NCBI RefSeq assembly: GCF_013002705.1
Contig: NZ_JABEND010000016.1
Location: forward strand, 1-49,530
DNA length: 49,530 bases
Direction of reading: 5' to 3'
Source: Nakamurella aerolata
GTDB lineage: Bacteria > Actinomycetota > Actinomycetes > Mycobacteriales > Nakamurellaceae
Shown here piece after piece: positions 32,947 through 41,898 of this stretch. A program made the translations under genes and the position numbers. The notes under the pieces were generated by a model. That model was not told where the DNA came from. It ran no database searches and was given only the letters and a program-made list of their open reading frames with translations. Each line of letters opens with the position of its first letter. Positions within the stretch are counted from its first letter, which is position 1.

Positions 32947-34337
32947 CCGGCCGCCCCGCTGGCATCGCCCGACTTCCCCGCGGTGCCCGCCGAGGCACCC
33001 GCCGGCGCCGTCGACTTGTCGACGGCCTGCGCCACCGGCACCATGGCGGCCAGCCCGGCACCCAGCACCAAGACGATCCCGATGATGCCCCAGCGATCGT
33101 TGCCGAAGACGCCGGAGAACAGCGCGAACAGGCCGGGCGCGAGAAACGACACCGCACGTCCCGTTGTGGTGTACAGGCCGAACATCTGTCCCTCGCGTCC
33201 GACCGCCGCGATCCTGGTCAGGTAGGTGCGTGCGGCCGACTGCGCCGGCCCGACGAACAGCACCAGGATCAGCCCGAAGATCCAGAACATCAGCTGACCA
33301 GACACCATCAGCAGCACCAGCGCGGTCACCACCAGCCCGATCAGCGAGACCACGATGACGCCCTTCGCGCCGATCTTGTCGTCCAGCCGGCCACCGACAA
33401 GGGCACCCACCGCCGACACCACGTTCGCGGCGATGCCGAAGATCAGCACGTCGGCCGTCGAGATGCCGTAGACCGTGTTCGCCAGCACCGCGCCGAGGGT
33501 GAAGATCGCAGCCAGTCCGTCCCGGAACAGCGCGCTGGCGAGCAGGAAGTAGACGGCGTTGCGGTCGGTGCGCCACAGCCCGGCCAGGTCTTTGAAGAGC
33601 ACCCGGTAGCTGGCGAAGAAGCCGACCCGTCTGCCCGCCGCCTGCCGCGGCACCTCCGGCACCTTCAGCAGCACCGGCAGCGCGAAGATCGCGAACCAGG
33701 CCGCGGCCAGTACCGCCACCAACCGGACGTTGAGGCCCGCCTCGGCGCTGATGCCGAGGAAACCCTTGGTGGCTGAGCCGTCTTCCCCGGCGATGAAGCC
33801 GAAGTAGCTGATCACCAGCAGCACGATGCCGCCGAAATAGCCCATGGCCCAACCGAATCCGGAGACTCGGCCGACCGTCGCCGGCGTCGACACCTGCCGC
33901 AGCATCGCGAAGTACGACACCTCGGCGAACGAGGCGAACACCGACGCGGCGCCCAACAGCGCCAGCGCCAACCAGAAGTAGCCGGCGCCGTCGTCCCGCA
34001 CCAGGAACAGCGCGAACATGATCGCGACCACCAGATAGGTCCAGATGCCGAGGCTGCGCTTGCGGTGCCCACCGGCGTCCGCCCGCTGCCCCGTCACCGG
34101 CGCGAGCAGCGCAATGAACAAGCCGGCCAATGCCAGCGACCACGCGTACCAGGTGCCAGGACGAGAGACGTTGCCGCCCACCGCGTCCACGCTGGTGACG
34201 TACACCGAGAAGATGAACGTGATGATGACGGCGTTGAACGCGGCCGAGCCCCAATCCCACAGCCCCCAGGCCCACACCTGGGCGCGGGGCGGTGCCTGCG
34301 GCTCGGCGGCAACGGGCTGACCTGCGTCGACTCCCAT
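32943..34337 (-). CDS. MFS transporter, Atg22/UMF1-like family
   Basis: This is a 464-residue transporter of about twelve membrane segments. The N-terminal WAWGLWDWGSAAFNAVIITF is the hallmark of the Atg22/UMF1-type MFS group, and GQRADAGGHRKRSLG is the motif A loop. Family members move amino acids or other small molecules; the substrate here is unknown. The C-terminal Ala/Gly/Ser tail is disordered. The start at 34337 is an ATG. The 3' end overlaps the gntK stop through CTAG (32943-32946). It appears to be monocistronic. Confidence 0.88.
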   Translation of the reverse strand: MGVDAGQPVAAEPQAPPRAQVWAWGLWDWGSAAFNAVIITFIFSVYVTSVDAVGGNVSRPGTWYAWSLALAGLFIALLAPVTGQRADAGGHRKRSLGIWTYLVVAIMFALFLVRDDGAGYFWLALALLGAASVFASFAEVSYFAMLRQVSTPATVGRVSGFGWAMGYFGGIVLLVISYFGFIAGEDGSATKGFLGISAEAGLNVRLVAVLAAAWFAIFALPVLLKVPEVPRQAAGRRVGFFASYRVLFKDLAGLWRTDRNAVYFLLASALFRDGLAAIFTLGAVLANTVYGISTADVLIFGIAANVVSAVGALVGGRLDDKIGAKGVIVVSLIGLVVTALVLLMVSGQLMFWIFGLILVLFVGPAQSAARTYLTRIAAVGREGQMFGLYTTTGRAVSFLAPGLFALFSGVFGNDRWGIIGIVLVLGAGLAAMVPVAQAVDKSTAPAGASAGTAGKSGDASGAAG

Positions 34338-34401
34338 AGCGGATGAGCCTAGAGCGGCGAGGCGTCCAATCGGTGAACGCTCCCCAGGTTCGCCGCCGCC
34401 G

Positions 34402-35589
34402 TCAGGGTGCGGCGGTTCCGGCCCTGTCGTTGCTGCCGTCGGTGCCGTCGGTGCCAGGACGCTCGGTGGTGCCGGGACGCTGGTACGGCTGCTGGTTGTG
34501 CTTGCCGCGCTTGCCGTGTCTGTCCCGCCTGCGGTCGATCAGCTCAAGGGCGCCCATGGTGGCGAACCCGATCGGGATCAGCAGCCAGCAGGAGAACAGC
34601 CGGTACACAACGATCGCCGCTGCGGCCGGGCCTTGCGCGGCTCCGGCGGAGACCAGCCCGACCAGCAGCGACGCCTCGATGAGGCCGATGCCGCCGGGGC
34701 TCACCGGGATCTGCCGGACGATCTGAATACCGAGGTAGAGCAGCGCCAACTTCCACAGATCGATGTCCAGCGCGAACGCCCTGGTGGCGGCGTAGAGGCT
34801 GGCGGCGTCGAGTAGCCAGTTGAGCAGCGACTGACCGAGCGCAATGTTCCAGTCCGCCGGTCGCACCGCTCCCGCGGAGTAAAAGGTCTGCAGCGCTTGA
34901 CGTCCGGCCGCGCCGAGCTTGGGGTGTTTGCGCTCGAGCGCGTCCAGCCTTGGCGTCGGGGCGCTGGGCTGCATGGGGCTTCTGCGCCGCCGACCCAGCA
35001 GCTTGATGGCGCCGACGATAAGGGCCAGCACGCCGAGTCCGATCAGCGTGGTGACCAACGGATGCTCGCGACCCAACGCCACCAACTGGGTCCAGCTGGC
35101 GATCAGCAGGCCGACCAGATACAGCAGGGTCAGCGCCAGCACCGACAGCACGCCGGACAGCACCATCACCGAGGTGGCCGTCGCGGCGTTGGCGCCGCTG
35201 GTGCGGAACTTGCGGTAGGTGTACCCGGCGCTGACCGCGCCGCCGCCTGGCACCGACATGGTGATTGCGGTGGACGAGTAGGTGATGAGGCCGATGCGGC
35301 CCAGCGACACCCGCACCCCGAACGCGCGCAGCAGTCGGCCCTGCTGCCGGACCATCATGCCGATGGACGCGCCTTCGAGGGCGAACGCCGCGATCACCCA
35401 GCCCCACTGCGCCTGCCGCAACGCATTCCAGAACTCGGCGGGGTTGGGGAACTTGGTGCGCAGCACCGCGACCACCACCACGGCGATCACCACCAACGCC
35501 AGCAGTTTGAGCGCGGTCGGCCACAGGTGCCCGCGAACCGGCACCTGCTCGCGCTGGGTCTGCGCACCCGGCGATGCCGCGGTACTCAC
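34402..35589 (-). CDS. YbhN-like / lysylphosphatidylglycerol-synthase-type membrane protein (UPF0104)
   Basis: This 395-residue integral membrane protein has 7-8 hydrophobic segments and matches the UPF0104/YbhN and MprF flippase-like family. Signatures are EGASIGMMVRQQGRLLRAFG, SVPGGGAVSAGYTYRKFR and QIPVSPGGIGLIEASL with the conserved PGG-G-E. Such proteins are thought to translocate lipids or isoprenoid-linked molecules across the membrane. The start GTG 35589 gives a short soluble leader before the first helix. The hydrophilic C-terminus (HGKRGKHNQQPYQRPGTT) faces the cytoplasm. It follows azlD with a 159-nt gap, so it may be separately transcribed. Confidence 0.85.
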   Translation of the reverse strand: MSTAASPGAQTQREQVPVRGHLWPTALKLLALVVIAVVVVAVLRTKFPNPAEFWNALRQAQWGWVIAAFALEGASIGMMVRQQGRLLRAFGVRVSLGRIGLITYSSTAITMSVPGGGAVSAGYTYRKFRTSGANAATATSVMVLSGVLSVLALTLLYLVGLLIASWTQLVALGREHPLVTTLIGLGVLALIVGAIKLLGRRRRSPMQPSAPTPRLDALERKHPKLGAAGRQALQTFYSAGAVRPADWNIALGQSLLNWLLDAASLYAATRAFALDIDLWKLALLYLGIQIVRQIPVSPGGIGLIEASLLVGLVSAGAAQGPAAAAIVVYRLFSCWLLIPIGFATMGALELIDRRRDRHGKRGKHNQQPYQRPGTTERPGTDGTDGSNDRAGTAAP

Positions 35590-35748
35590 CTGCTCGACCT
35601 CACGGCCCCATTTTGCCTGCTCGTACCGGCCGTCGGTACCGTTCCGGCGCGGCGCTGAAACGTCATGTCAACCACAACCGCGCAACTCGGCTGGTACTTC
35701 CGCTCCGGACCAGGCGGGCCCACTCGGGGCAAGCACCCGATCGGAGGC

Positions 35749-36060
35749 TCAGGCCAGCCCGACCAGCCGGCCGACCGCGGCGGCCACCGCACCGACCAGC
35801 ACCACCACGATGAACGGTGCCCGCAACATCAGCGCCACCACCGCGGCGGCCAGCGCCAGCAACCGGGCGTCCAGCGCAAGGCGCTGCCCGTCGGCCACCG
35901 TGTTCACCACCACCAGCGAGGCGAGCAGACCGACCGTCATGCAGGCGGCGATCCTGGCCACCCGAGGGTGTTCCAGGATCCAAGCCGGCACCGCGAACCC
36001 GCTGAGCTTGATCGCGTAGGCGGCACCGCAGGCGCCAAGGATCCACCACCACAGGCTCAT
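35749..36060 (-). CDS. azlD: AzlD-type branched-chain amino-acid export subunit
   Basis: This 103-residue protein has three to four hydrophobic helices, as in the AzlD/YgaH family, which works with AzlC to export branched-chain amino acids. SGFAVPAWILEHPRVARI and MLRAPFIVVVLVGAVAAAV are typical. ATG 36058-36060 overlaps the azlC stop (ATGA), so the pair is co-translated. It is the second gene of the azlCD unit, on the minus strand. Confidence 0.9.
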   Translation of the reverse strand: MSLWWWILGACGAAYAIKLSGFAVPAWILEHPRVARIAACMTVGLLASLVVVNTVADGQRLALDARLLALAAAVVALMLRAPFIVVVLVGAVAAAVGRLVGLA

Positions 36061-36773
36061 CGGGCGGCCTCGTCCACACTCCGGGTTGCGCCGGCGGCCG
36101 GTGCCGGGCCGAGCAGACCGAAAAGACCGGCGACGACGGCCGCGATCAAGATCGGCACCCCGCTCGGCACCAGCGGAACGGCGATGGTGGTCACCAGCGC
36201 GCAGACCACCGCGATCGCCCACGGCTCCCGCCCGGTCAGCCGAGGCCAGAGCAGGGCGACGAAGGCCGCCACCGCGGCACCGTCCAACCCGAGGGCCTTC
36301 GGATCGCCGAACGCGTTGCCGGCCAGCGCACCGACGGCCGTCATCGCATTCCAACCCAGATACACGCCGAGCCCAGCTGTCCAGAAGCCCCGCCGGCGCT
36401 CGGCCGGGTCGTGTTGCGCCAGCATGGTCGCGGTCGATTCGTCGATGGTGAGCAAGGCGGCCAGCGGCCGCCGCCAGCCGCGCGGCCGCGCCAGTGCGGA
36501 CACCTGCATGCCGTACACGCCGTTGCGGATGCCGAGCAGAGTCGCTGCACCGAACGCGGAGGCCGGTGAACCGCCCGCGGCGATCACCCCGACGAACGCG
36601 AACTGCGATCCACCGGTGAACATCAGCAGGCTGAGCGCGCAGGTCTGCCACACCGTCAACCCCGCGGTGACGGCCAGCGCGCCGAACGAGATGCCGTAGG
36701 CGCCGGTGGCGACGGCGATCGACAGCCCGGCGCGTACCGCCGGGCTGCTGCGGGCCAGCGCCAGCAAAGACAT
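36057..36773 (-). CDS. azlC: AzlC-type branched-chain amino-acid permease
   Basis: This 238-residue membrane protein has seven or eight helices and the family motifs GAYGISFGALAV, FTGGSQFAFVGV and LGIRNGVYGM. ATG 36773 is preferred; GTG 36782 lies three codons upstream. With AzlD it should export branched-chain amino acids or analogues. It is divergent from an AEC-family transporter with about 70 nt between starts. No Lrp-like regulator is adjacent. Confidence 0.92.
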   Translation of the reverse strand: MSLLALARSSPAVRAGLSIAVATGAYGISFGALAVTAGLTVWQTCALSLLMFTGGSQFAFVGVIAAGGSPASAFGAATLLGIRNGVYGMQVSALARPRGWRRPLAALLTIDESTATMLAQHDPAERRRGFWTAGLGVYLGWNAMTAVGALAGNAFGDPKALGLDGAAVAAFVALLWPRLTGREPWAIAVVCALVTTIAVPLVPSGVPILIAAVVAGLFGLLGPAPAAGATRSVDEAAR

Positions 36774-36843
36774 ACCGCCCACCCTGCTGCACCGCTGTCG
36801 GAGCGGTCAAACCGCGGGTGCCGACGCTCGCTACCCTCGCCGG

Positions 36844-37770
36844 GTGTTGTCGATCGTGCAGGGTCTTGCGGTGCTGGCGGTGGTGATCGCCGTCGGCTTC
36901 CTGCTGGCCCGATTCCGGGTGCTGCCGGAGAACACCCAAGAGATCCTGGCCCGGCTGGTGTTCTTTGTCGCGACGCCGGCGCTGCTGATGCAGACGTTGT
37001 CGAAAGCGCCGGTGGGCGAGGTGTTCTCGGCCGCGCTCGGGGTGACGGCCATCGCCACCGCGGTGGGCGGGCTCGGCTACTTCGCGCTGTCCCGCTGGTG
37101 GTTCCGCGCCACGGCGGGGGAGTCCACCATCGGCGCGGTGGCCAGCTGTTACGTCAACGCCGGGAACCTCGGCATTCCGTTGACCAGCTATCTGTTCGGC
37201 ACCGCGACGTACGTCGCCCCGGTGATGATGTACCAGCTGATCGTGCTGGCGCCGATCGCGTTCGTGATGCTTGACCTTGCCGAGACCGGGCAGTCGCCCT
37301 CGCTCAAACGCGTTCTGCTGCAACCGGTCCGCAACCCGATCGTGGTCGCTTCGCTGCTGGGGGTTGGGCTGGCACTGTCCGGCTGGCAGCTGCCCGAGGT
37401 GGTCGCCCAGCCCATCAACCTGATCGCCGGACTCGCCGTTCCGGGCGCGCTGATCGCCTACGGCATGTCGCTGCACGGCGCGCCCATCCCCGGCAAGCAG
37501 GTGGGCAGGGCGGCGCTCGGCGCGATCATGGTGATGAAAATGCTGGTGCTGCCGGCGACGGCATACCTGGTGGCGCGCTTCATCTTCGGCATGCACGGCG
37601 AGCCGCTGCTGGCCGCCACCCTGTGCGCCGCGCTGCCGACGGCGCAGAACGTGTTCGTTTACGCGGTGCGTTACCGCACCGCCGTTCCACTCGCCAGGGA
37701 CGCGGTGCTGGCCACCACCGTCGCCGCTGTCCCTGTGCTGATAGCGATTGTGGCGCTGGTGCACGGGTGA
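36844..37770 (+). CDS. AEC-family (auxin-efflux-carrier-like) transporter
   Basis: This 308-residue membrane protein has ten hydrophobic segments in a repeated five-helix arrangement. The NAGNLGIPLTSYLFG motif in the first half and PGALIAYGMSLHG with CAALPTAQNVFVYA in the second half identify the AEC family, which carries malonate, malate or other acids and possibly auxin-like compounds. The start is GTG 36844, with TTG 36847 adjacent and no better codon. It is divergent from azlC. A low-complexity GC-rich gap of 176 nt (37771-37946) with no gene follows. Confidence 0.87.
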   Translation: MLSIVQGLAVLAVVIAVGFLLARFRVLPENTQEILARLVFFVATPALLMQTLSKAPVGEVFSAALGVTAIATAVGGLGYFALSRWWFRATAGESTIGAVASCYVNAGNLGIPLTSYLFGTATYVAPVMMYQLIVLAPIAFVMLDLAETGQSPSLKRVLLQPVRNPIVVASLLGVGLALSGWQLPEVVAQPINLIAGLAVPGALIAYGMSLHGAPIPGKQVGRAALGAIMVMKMLVLPATAYLVARFIFGMHGEPLLAATLCAALPTAQNVFVYAVRYRTAVPLARDAVLATTVAAVPVLIAIVALVHG

Positions 37771-37946
37771 GCGTCGGCGGTGGATGGGCTGCCGGTGGAC
37801 GTTGCCGGTGGGCGTTGTCGTTGGGCACCCGGTGCCGGGTCGCCGGTGGGCGGGCGGCCTCGGGCCGGCCGGGGCGTCGTCGGGGCACTGCCGGGGCGTG
37901 AGGCCAGCCGGGCGTCGGGCCAGCCGGGGAGTGAGCCGAGCCGGGG

Positions 37947-38408
37947 TCAGGCCAGCCGGGGCGGGAATCCGCCGGTGGCGATCGGGCCCCAGCGCTCCGG
38001 CGTGATGCGGAGCAGGCACTTGCCCTGGTCTGTCATCGCCTGCCGGTACTCGTCCCAGTCCGGGTGCTCGCCCGAGATGCTGCGGAAGTACTCCACCAGC
38101 GGGTCGAGGGCTTCCGGCAGATCCAGCACCTCGGCCGGCCCGTCCAGCTGCACGTAGGCGCCGCCGAAATCGTCCGACAGCACCAGCACGCTGGCGCGCG
38201 GGGTGCGGCGGATGTTGCGGCTCTTGGCCCGTTCCGGGTACGACGAGATCACCACCCGCCCCTGGCCATCGACGCCGGCCGTCACCGGTGAGCTCTGCAG
38301 TGAGCCGTCGGCCCGAAAGGTGGTCAGCACAACGTGATGTCGGGGCCGGATGAACTCCAGCAGCTCGGCCTGGTCGGGGGTGCGGGCGGTCGCGATGGTT
38401 CGTGCCAT
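37947..38408 (-). CDS. PPOX-class (FMN/F420-dependent) flavoprotein
   Basis: This 153-residue split-barrel protein is of the pyridoxamine-phosphate-oxidase-like family. The PRHHVVLTTFRADGSLQSSP strand region, the ISSYPERAKSRNIRRTPRAS binding loop and the YFRSISGEHPDWDEYRQAM helix match the PPOX class F420-dependent oxidoreductases of actinobacteria. It probably binds F420 or FMN and reduces an unknown substrate. ATG 38408 is the start. It follows the small conserved gene 38443-38760 on the same strand. Confidence 0.87.
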   Translation of the reverse strand: MARTIATARTPDQAELLEFIRPRHHVVLTTFRADGSLQSSPVTAGVDGQGRVVISSYPERAKSRNIRRTPRASVLVLSDDFGGAYVQLDGPAEVLDLPEALDPLVEYFRSISGEHPDWDEYRQAMTDQGKCLLRITPERWGPIATGGFPPRLA

Positions 38409-38442
38409 TACCCGAGAATGCCATCGAAACGCGGTGCGCGGG

Positions 38443-38760
38443 TCAGCGTCTGCGGTGCTGGTCCCTATTGCGTGGATGCTCCCTGGCCTGCCGCTCGTTC
38501 CCGCGGCGGTAGTTGCCGGTGAGCCGGGCCATCAGCTCCTGGTCGGCCGGCTCGTCACCGCCGTCGGACACCGAGTCGAGAAACTCCGCGGCCTTCCACC
38601 CGCGCAGCCTGCCGGCCGGGCGGCCGTGATGCTCGATCGTCACCTCCACCTCGGCGTTGGCGGCGCGGCCGGCACCGTTGCTACCGCCGGCGCCGCTACC
38701 GCCGGAGGTGTCGCCACCACCGCGCACCTGGAAGCTGAATCCCGTCGGTCGACCGCCCAT
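38443..38760 (-). CDS. Small conserved actinobacterial protein of unknown function
   Basis: This 105-residue protein starts MGGRPTGFSFQVRGG and has a central beta-alpha element (VTIEHHGRPAGRLRGWKAAE). It ends in QELMARLTGNYRRGNERQ and a very basic tail. The combination of an FSF-VR strand, HHGR and ARLTGNYRRGNER recurs in uncharacterised actinobacterial proteins, so it is a real gene. Residues 17-35 are a Gly/Ser/Ala-rich insertion that may have expanded by slippage. The 5' open frame beyond ATG 38760 is ignored. Function unknown; the basic C-terminus could bind nucleic acid. Confidence 0.7.
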   Translation of the reverse strand: MGGRPTGFSFQVRGGGDTSGGSGAGGSNGAGRAANAEVEVTIEHHGRPAGRLRGWKAAEFLDSVSDGGDEPADQELMARLTGNYRRGNERQAREHPRNRDQHRRR

Positions 38761-38923
38761 GACCGGGCACGGTAGCGCCGGACGTACCGCACCGGAAGCG
38801 AATATCTCAGCTCTGCTTCCCGAGGCGCTTCCCGCTGTGTTCCCCGGTGGTTTCCCCACGCCTTTTCAGGTGTCTTTCCCGCTGCTTTTCCCACGGTCGC
38901 ACCCGAGTCGTAGGCTGCCTGCC

Positions 38924-39637
38924 GTGTCGACCACCACCGGCCGGTTCGCACCCGGTCAGACCCTGATCTTCGACGCCGACGACACGCTCTGGGAGAACAA
39001 CGCCTACTTCGAGCGGGCGATCGGCGATTTTCTCGACTGGCTGGCGCACCCGACGCTGGACCGCTCGTCGTTGCGCGGCATCATCGACGACGTCGAGCGC
39101 GCCGCCGCCGCTGGCGAGAACGGTTACGGCAGCGCGGCTTTCCTGCGCAACCTGCACGAGGTGTTCCGTCGCCTGCACCAACGTGGGCTCACCGACACCG
39201 AGCAGGCCGACGTCGAGCGGATGGCCGGGGCCGTGCTGGAACACCGCGCCGAGCTGTATGCCGGGGTGGCCGACACCCTCGCCGAGCTCGGCACCCGGCA
39301 CGATCTCAAGCTGATGACCAAGGGCGTCACCGCCGAGCAACAGGCCAAGATCGACGCGTCCGGCCTGGCGCCCAGCTTCAGCTCCATCCACATCGTTCCG
39401 GAGAAGCACCCGCAGGCCTACCGTGACGTCATTTCCGCTCAGGCACTGGATGTTTCGTCGAGCTGGATGATCGGCAACTCGCCGAAGTCGGACATCCTGC
39501 CGGCGCGTGCGGCCGGGTTGCGTGCGGTGTTCCTGCCCAACGCCGGCACCTGGGTCTTGGAGCACGCCGAGTTGGACGATGCCGACGACGGCGTGCTGAC
39601 CCTCGGCGGTTTCGCGGAGCTGGCCCGGTTGTTCTAA
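38924..39637 (+). CDS. HAD-family hydrolase
   Basis: This 237-residue haloacid-dehalogenase-superfamily protein has motif I FDADDTLWENN (Asp17, Asp19) containing the nucleophile and acid, motif II around LMTKGVT, the lysine in EKHPQAY, and motif III GNSPKSDILPARAAG. The cap inserted between motifs I and II is helical (class C1). GTG 38924 puts motif I near the N-terminus, while the long frame upstream has no family features. It is likely a phosphatase or dehalogenase-type hydrolase with unknown substrate. It is convergent with the lipoprotein gene ending at 39690. Confidence 0.9.
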   Translation: MSTTTGRFAPGQTLIFDADDTLWENNAYFERAIGDFLDWLAHPTLDRSSLRGIIDDVERAAAAGENGYGSAAFLRNLHEVFRRLHQRGLTDTEQADVERMAGAVLEHRAELYAGVADTLAELGTRHDLKLMTKGVTAEQQAKIDASGLAPSFSSIHIVPEKHPQAYRDVISAQALDVSSSWMIGNSPKSDILPARAAGLRAVFLPNAGTWVLEHAELDDADDGVLTLGGFAELARLF

Positions 39638-39689
39638 GCCTGCCGGGCGCTGCCGCGGGTGTACCGGCCTGCTCTGCGGCGAAGGCTGA

Positions 39690-40808
39690 TCACGGGCACC
39701 AGGCCCAGAAGGTGTCGGTCTGCCGCAGCACCGCGGTGGTGACGAACCCGGCGGCGCGTTCGCCGGTGAGGCGGTAGGTGATGGTGTCGCCGCTGGCCGC
39801 CGCGGTCCCGGTGAAGACGTCGGCCAGCGGCTCCTGGCTGACCTCGCTCGGGTTCTTCATCAGCGTGGTACGGGCCTTGAGGTCGGCTTCGGCGTCTGCG
39901 GCGTTGGGATAACGGACGCGGATCTGAGCCTCGGTGGCGGAGCCGATACCGATCGCGGCAGCGGTGATCGGCTTGAGTCCCTTGAACTTCTCGGCCCGCT
40001 GACTCCGCTGCGCCGGTGTTGCCTTGTTTCCGGTCGTCGGGCCGACGCAGGCGTCGCTGCTACTGACGACCAGGCTGAGGCTGGGCAGCCCGGCAATAAG
40101 CTCCGCCGACGGTGCCGGCTTGGCCTTGTCCCCCGCGGCGGGGATGCTGGCACGCCCCAGCACCAGCAGGTGCTGCTCGGGGAAAAGGGTGACGCCCCTG
40201 ATCAGCACCGAACCCACTCGGCTCGCTGAGAGTTTGGGGTTGTTGAGGTCGGCGTTGAGTCGGACGGTTCCGGCCGGAGACCCGGCAGGTGCGGCGGCCG
40301 GCTTCAGGCCGACGGCGACCAGCTTGTCTTTGACGCCGGCGAGATCGAGGTCATCCCGCATCTTCAGAATGGCGGTGGAGATGCCCTCGGACTTGCCGCG
40401 CTGCAACAGTTGCACCTGCCACTGCACGTCGAAGGCGTTGAATCCCAACGGTTCCATCATCAGCGGCGAGACGGTGTCCAGCTCGGTGCTCAGTCCGTTG
40501 GCCGAGGTGAACTGGATGTACTTCGCCAGGGCCTTCTTGTCTGCCACGTCTTTACCGGTGACATCGGACAACCCGGCGTCCCGTCGCATGGCGCCAGCAT
40601 CGGTGAACCAGAACTGGGTCACGTCGCTTGGCACAACGGCCAGCGCTTCGGTGACGGCCGCCGGGGTCTCCGGCGTCTGTGGGGCACCCGCGGTGTCGTT
40701 GCTGCAGGCGGTCGCGATCAGCGTGACCGCAGCGAACGCGGCGGCCGGACAGAGCCGACGCCGAGGTCGAGTTCGCTTGCCGATCGGAAATCGCACGCTG
40801 TCTCCCAT
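39690..40808 (-). CDS. Secreted lipoprotein of unknown function
   Basis: This 372-residue protein has a basic leader (GKRTRPRRRL), a hydrophobic core and lipobox IATAC (Cys35). It is therefore exported and lipid-anchored. The mature part starts with a short Thr/Pro linker, then a mixed alpha/beta region with LDTVSPLMMEPLGFNAFDVQ and AVVPSDVTQFWFTDAGAM. Two cysteines are in SSSDACVG and at the very end (WAWCP). I recognise no domain. It is the last gene of a minus-strand series, 45 nt after the TPR-like gene and behind the HSP90-family gene, so co-transcription is possible. Confidence 0.75.
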   Translation of the reverse strand: MGDSVRFPIGKRTRPRRRLCPAAAFAAVTLIATACSNDTAGAPQTPETPAAVTEALAVVPSDVTQFWFTDAGAMRRDAGLSDVTGKDVADKKALAKYIQFTSANGLSTELDTVSPLMMEPLGFNAFDVQWQVQLLQRGKSEGISTAILKMRDDLDLAGVKDKLVAVGLKPAAAPAGSPAGTVRLNADLNNPKLSASRVGSVLIRGVTLFPEQHLLVLGRASIPAAGDKAKPAPSAELIAGLPSLSLVVSSSDACVGPTTGNKATPAQRSQRAEKFKGLKPITAAAIGIGSATEAQIRVRYPNAADAEADLKARTTLMKNPSEVSQEPLADVFTGTAAASGDTITYRLTGERAAGFVTTAVLRQTDTFWAWCP

Positions 40809-40853
40809 TTTCCGTTTCGAGGTACCGGCCCAGGTTTCGGGTGCCGCGCCAGG

Positions 40854-41885
40854 TTAGCGAACTCCGGCGTAGGCCGGAGGCAGATCGAGAGTCCGCCGCA
40901 CCAGCCAGGTCTGGTAGCTCGAGTCGTTGCGCCGGTCGAAGCCGTCGGCGATGGCCAGCGCACTCGCGGCGGCGACGCCGCTCTGCCCGACTCGATCAGG
41001 CGAGTCGCGCAGACCCCGAGCGATCCCGGCCTCGGCCGCTTGCCGGTCAAGCGCATCCATTTCCGATACGTCCAGTATCAGCGAGGCTTCGAGCGCACAC
41101 CCGGCCGCCGCCTCGGGGTCACCGAGGACGGCCAGCACGGCACCGGCTTCGCCGAAGGCGATGGCGTCTGTCGACTTCGATCCGCCGCCCGAGGTGGCGT
41201 CCACGATCGCTTGCAGCTGGCGGCGGGCGTCGTCGAACTGGCCGAGGAACAACAGATTCCAGGCGGCGAGGCCGGCGTACTCCAAGGTGAGTTCCGCTTC
41301 GCGCACCGCGGGGGACGGCACCTGGTCCATGGTGCGCACCGCGGCGGCGAACTCCCGCTGGTGGAAAAGGAAGCGGGCGGCGGCGTAGGCGTCGTAGGGG
41401 TCGGTGAGGTCGGCGCCCTGGTACCACCGCTGCAGCAAATCGGCCGCGGCGTTCAGCCGGCCTCGTTGCATCTCCCAATTGATCCGACCGGCCAGCAGCT
41501 CCTGTTGATCCAGGCCGGCGCCGCGCACCATGCGATCCACCTCGGCCAGTGCGGTATCGATCTGCGCCGCGGACAACCGGTCCGTCGTCGGCAGCACGTT
41601 CCCGGCTTGGCTGACCGCCGTCATCGTCTGCTCGATGGCGAAGTCGGGAAGGTGCTCGCGGTGGCGCTGGTAGCCGCCGATCAGCTGTGCCAGGTACGGA
41701 GCCGCGGTTTCCCAGCGTCCGAGGTTGTACCAGTTCACGAACAGCTCGAGCTGGACGCAGACCACCAGTACCGGATCGCCGGATGCCTCGGCTTCTCGCT
41801 GGAACTGTTGCAGCAGAGCGCCTTTGGACTCGCTGGATTCCATCGACTCGAACCGCAGCAGCTGTTCGACAACGTACTGATTCAT
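40854..41885 (-). CDS. TPR-like all-helical protein next to HSP90
   Basis: This 343-residue soluble protein appears to be built from paired helices: LQQFQREAEASGDPVLVVCV, LVVCVQLELFVNWYNLGRWE, EYAGLAAWNLLFLGQFDDAR and AVLGDPEAAAGCALEA all resemble degenerate tetratricopeptide units. The ATG at 41885 lies 13 nt after the HSP90-family stop, with GGAG about 8 nt before it, so the two genes are co-transcribed. A helical-repeat partner encoded with a bacterial HSP90 suggests, by analogy to eukaryotic TPR co-chaperones, a client adaptor or co-chaperone. That is inference from position. No catalytic motif is seen. Confidence 0.7.
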   Translation of the reverse strand: MNQYVVEQLLRFESMESSESKGALLQQFQREAEASGDPVLVVCVQLELFVNWYNLGRWETAAPYLAQLIGGYQRHREHLPDFAIEQTMTAVSQAGNVLPTTDRLSAAQIDTALAEVDRMVRGAGLDQQELLAGRINWEMQRGRLNAAADLLQRWYQGADLTDPYDAYAAARFLFHQREFAAAVRTMDQVPSPAVREAELTLEYAGLAAWNLLFLGQFDDARRQLQAIVDATSGGGSKSTDAIAFGEAGAVLAVLGDPEAAAGCALEASLILDVSEMDALDRQAAEAGIARGLRDSPDRVGQSGVAAASALAIADGFDRRNDSSYQTWLVRRTLDLPPAYAGVR

Positions 41886-41898
41886 CGGGGGTGCTCCA

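Noticed and set aside
35749-38424. 891-aa minus-strand open frame continuing past azlD across azlC and the AEC gene
   Set aside because: Only the last 103 residues are the real azlD. The rest is the wrong frame over azlC and the antisense of the AEC and PPOX region.
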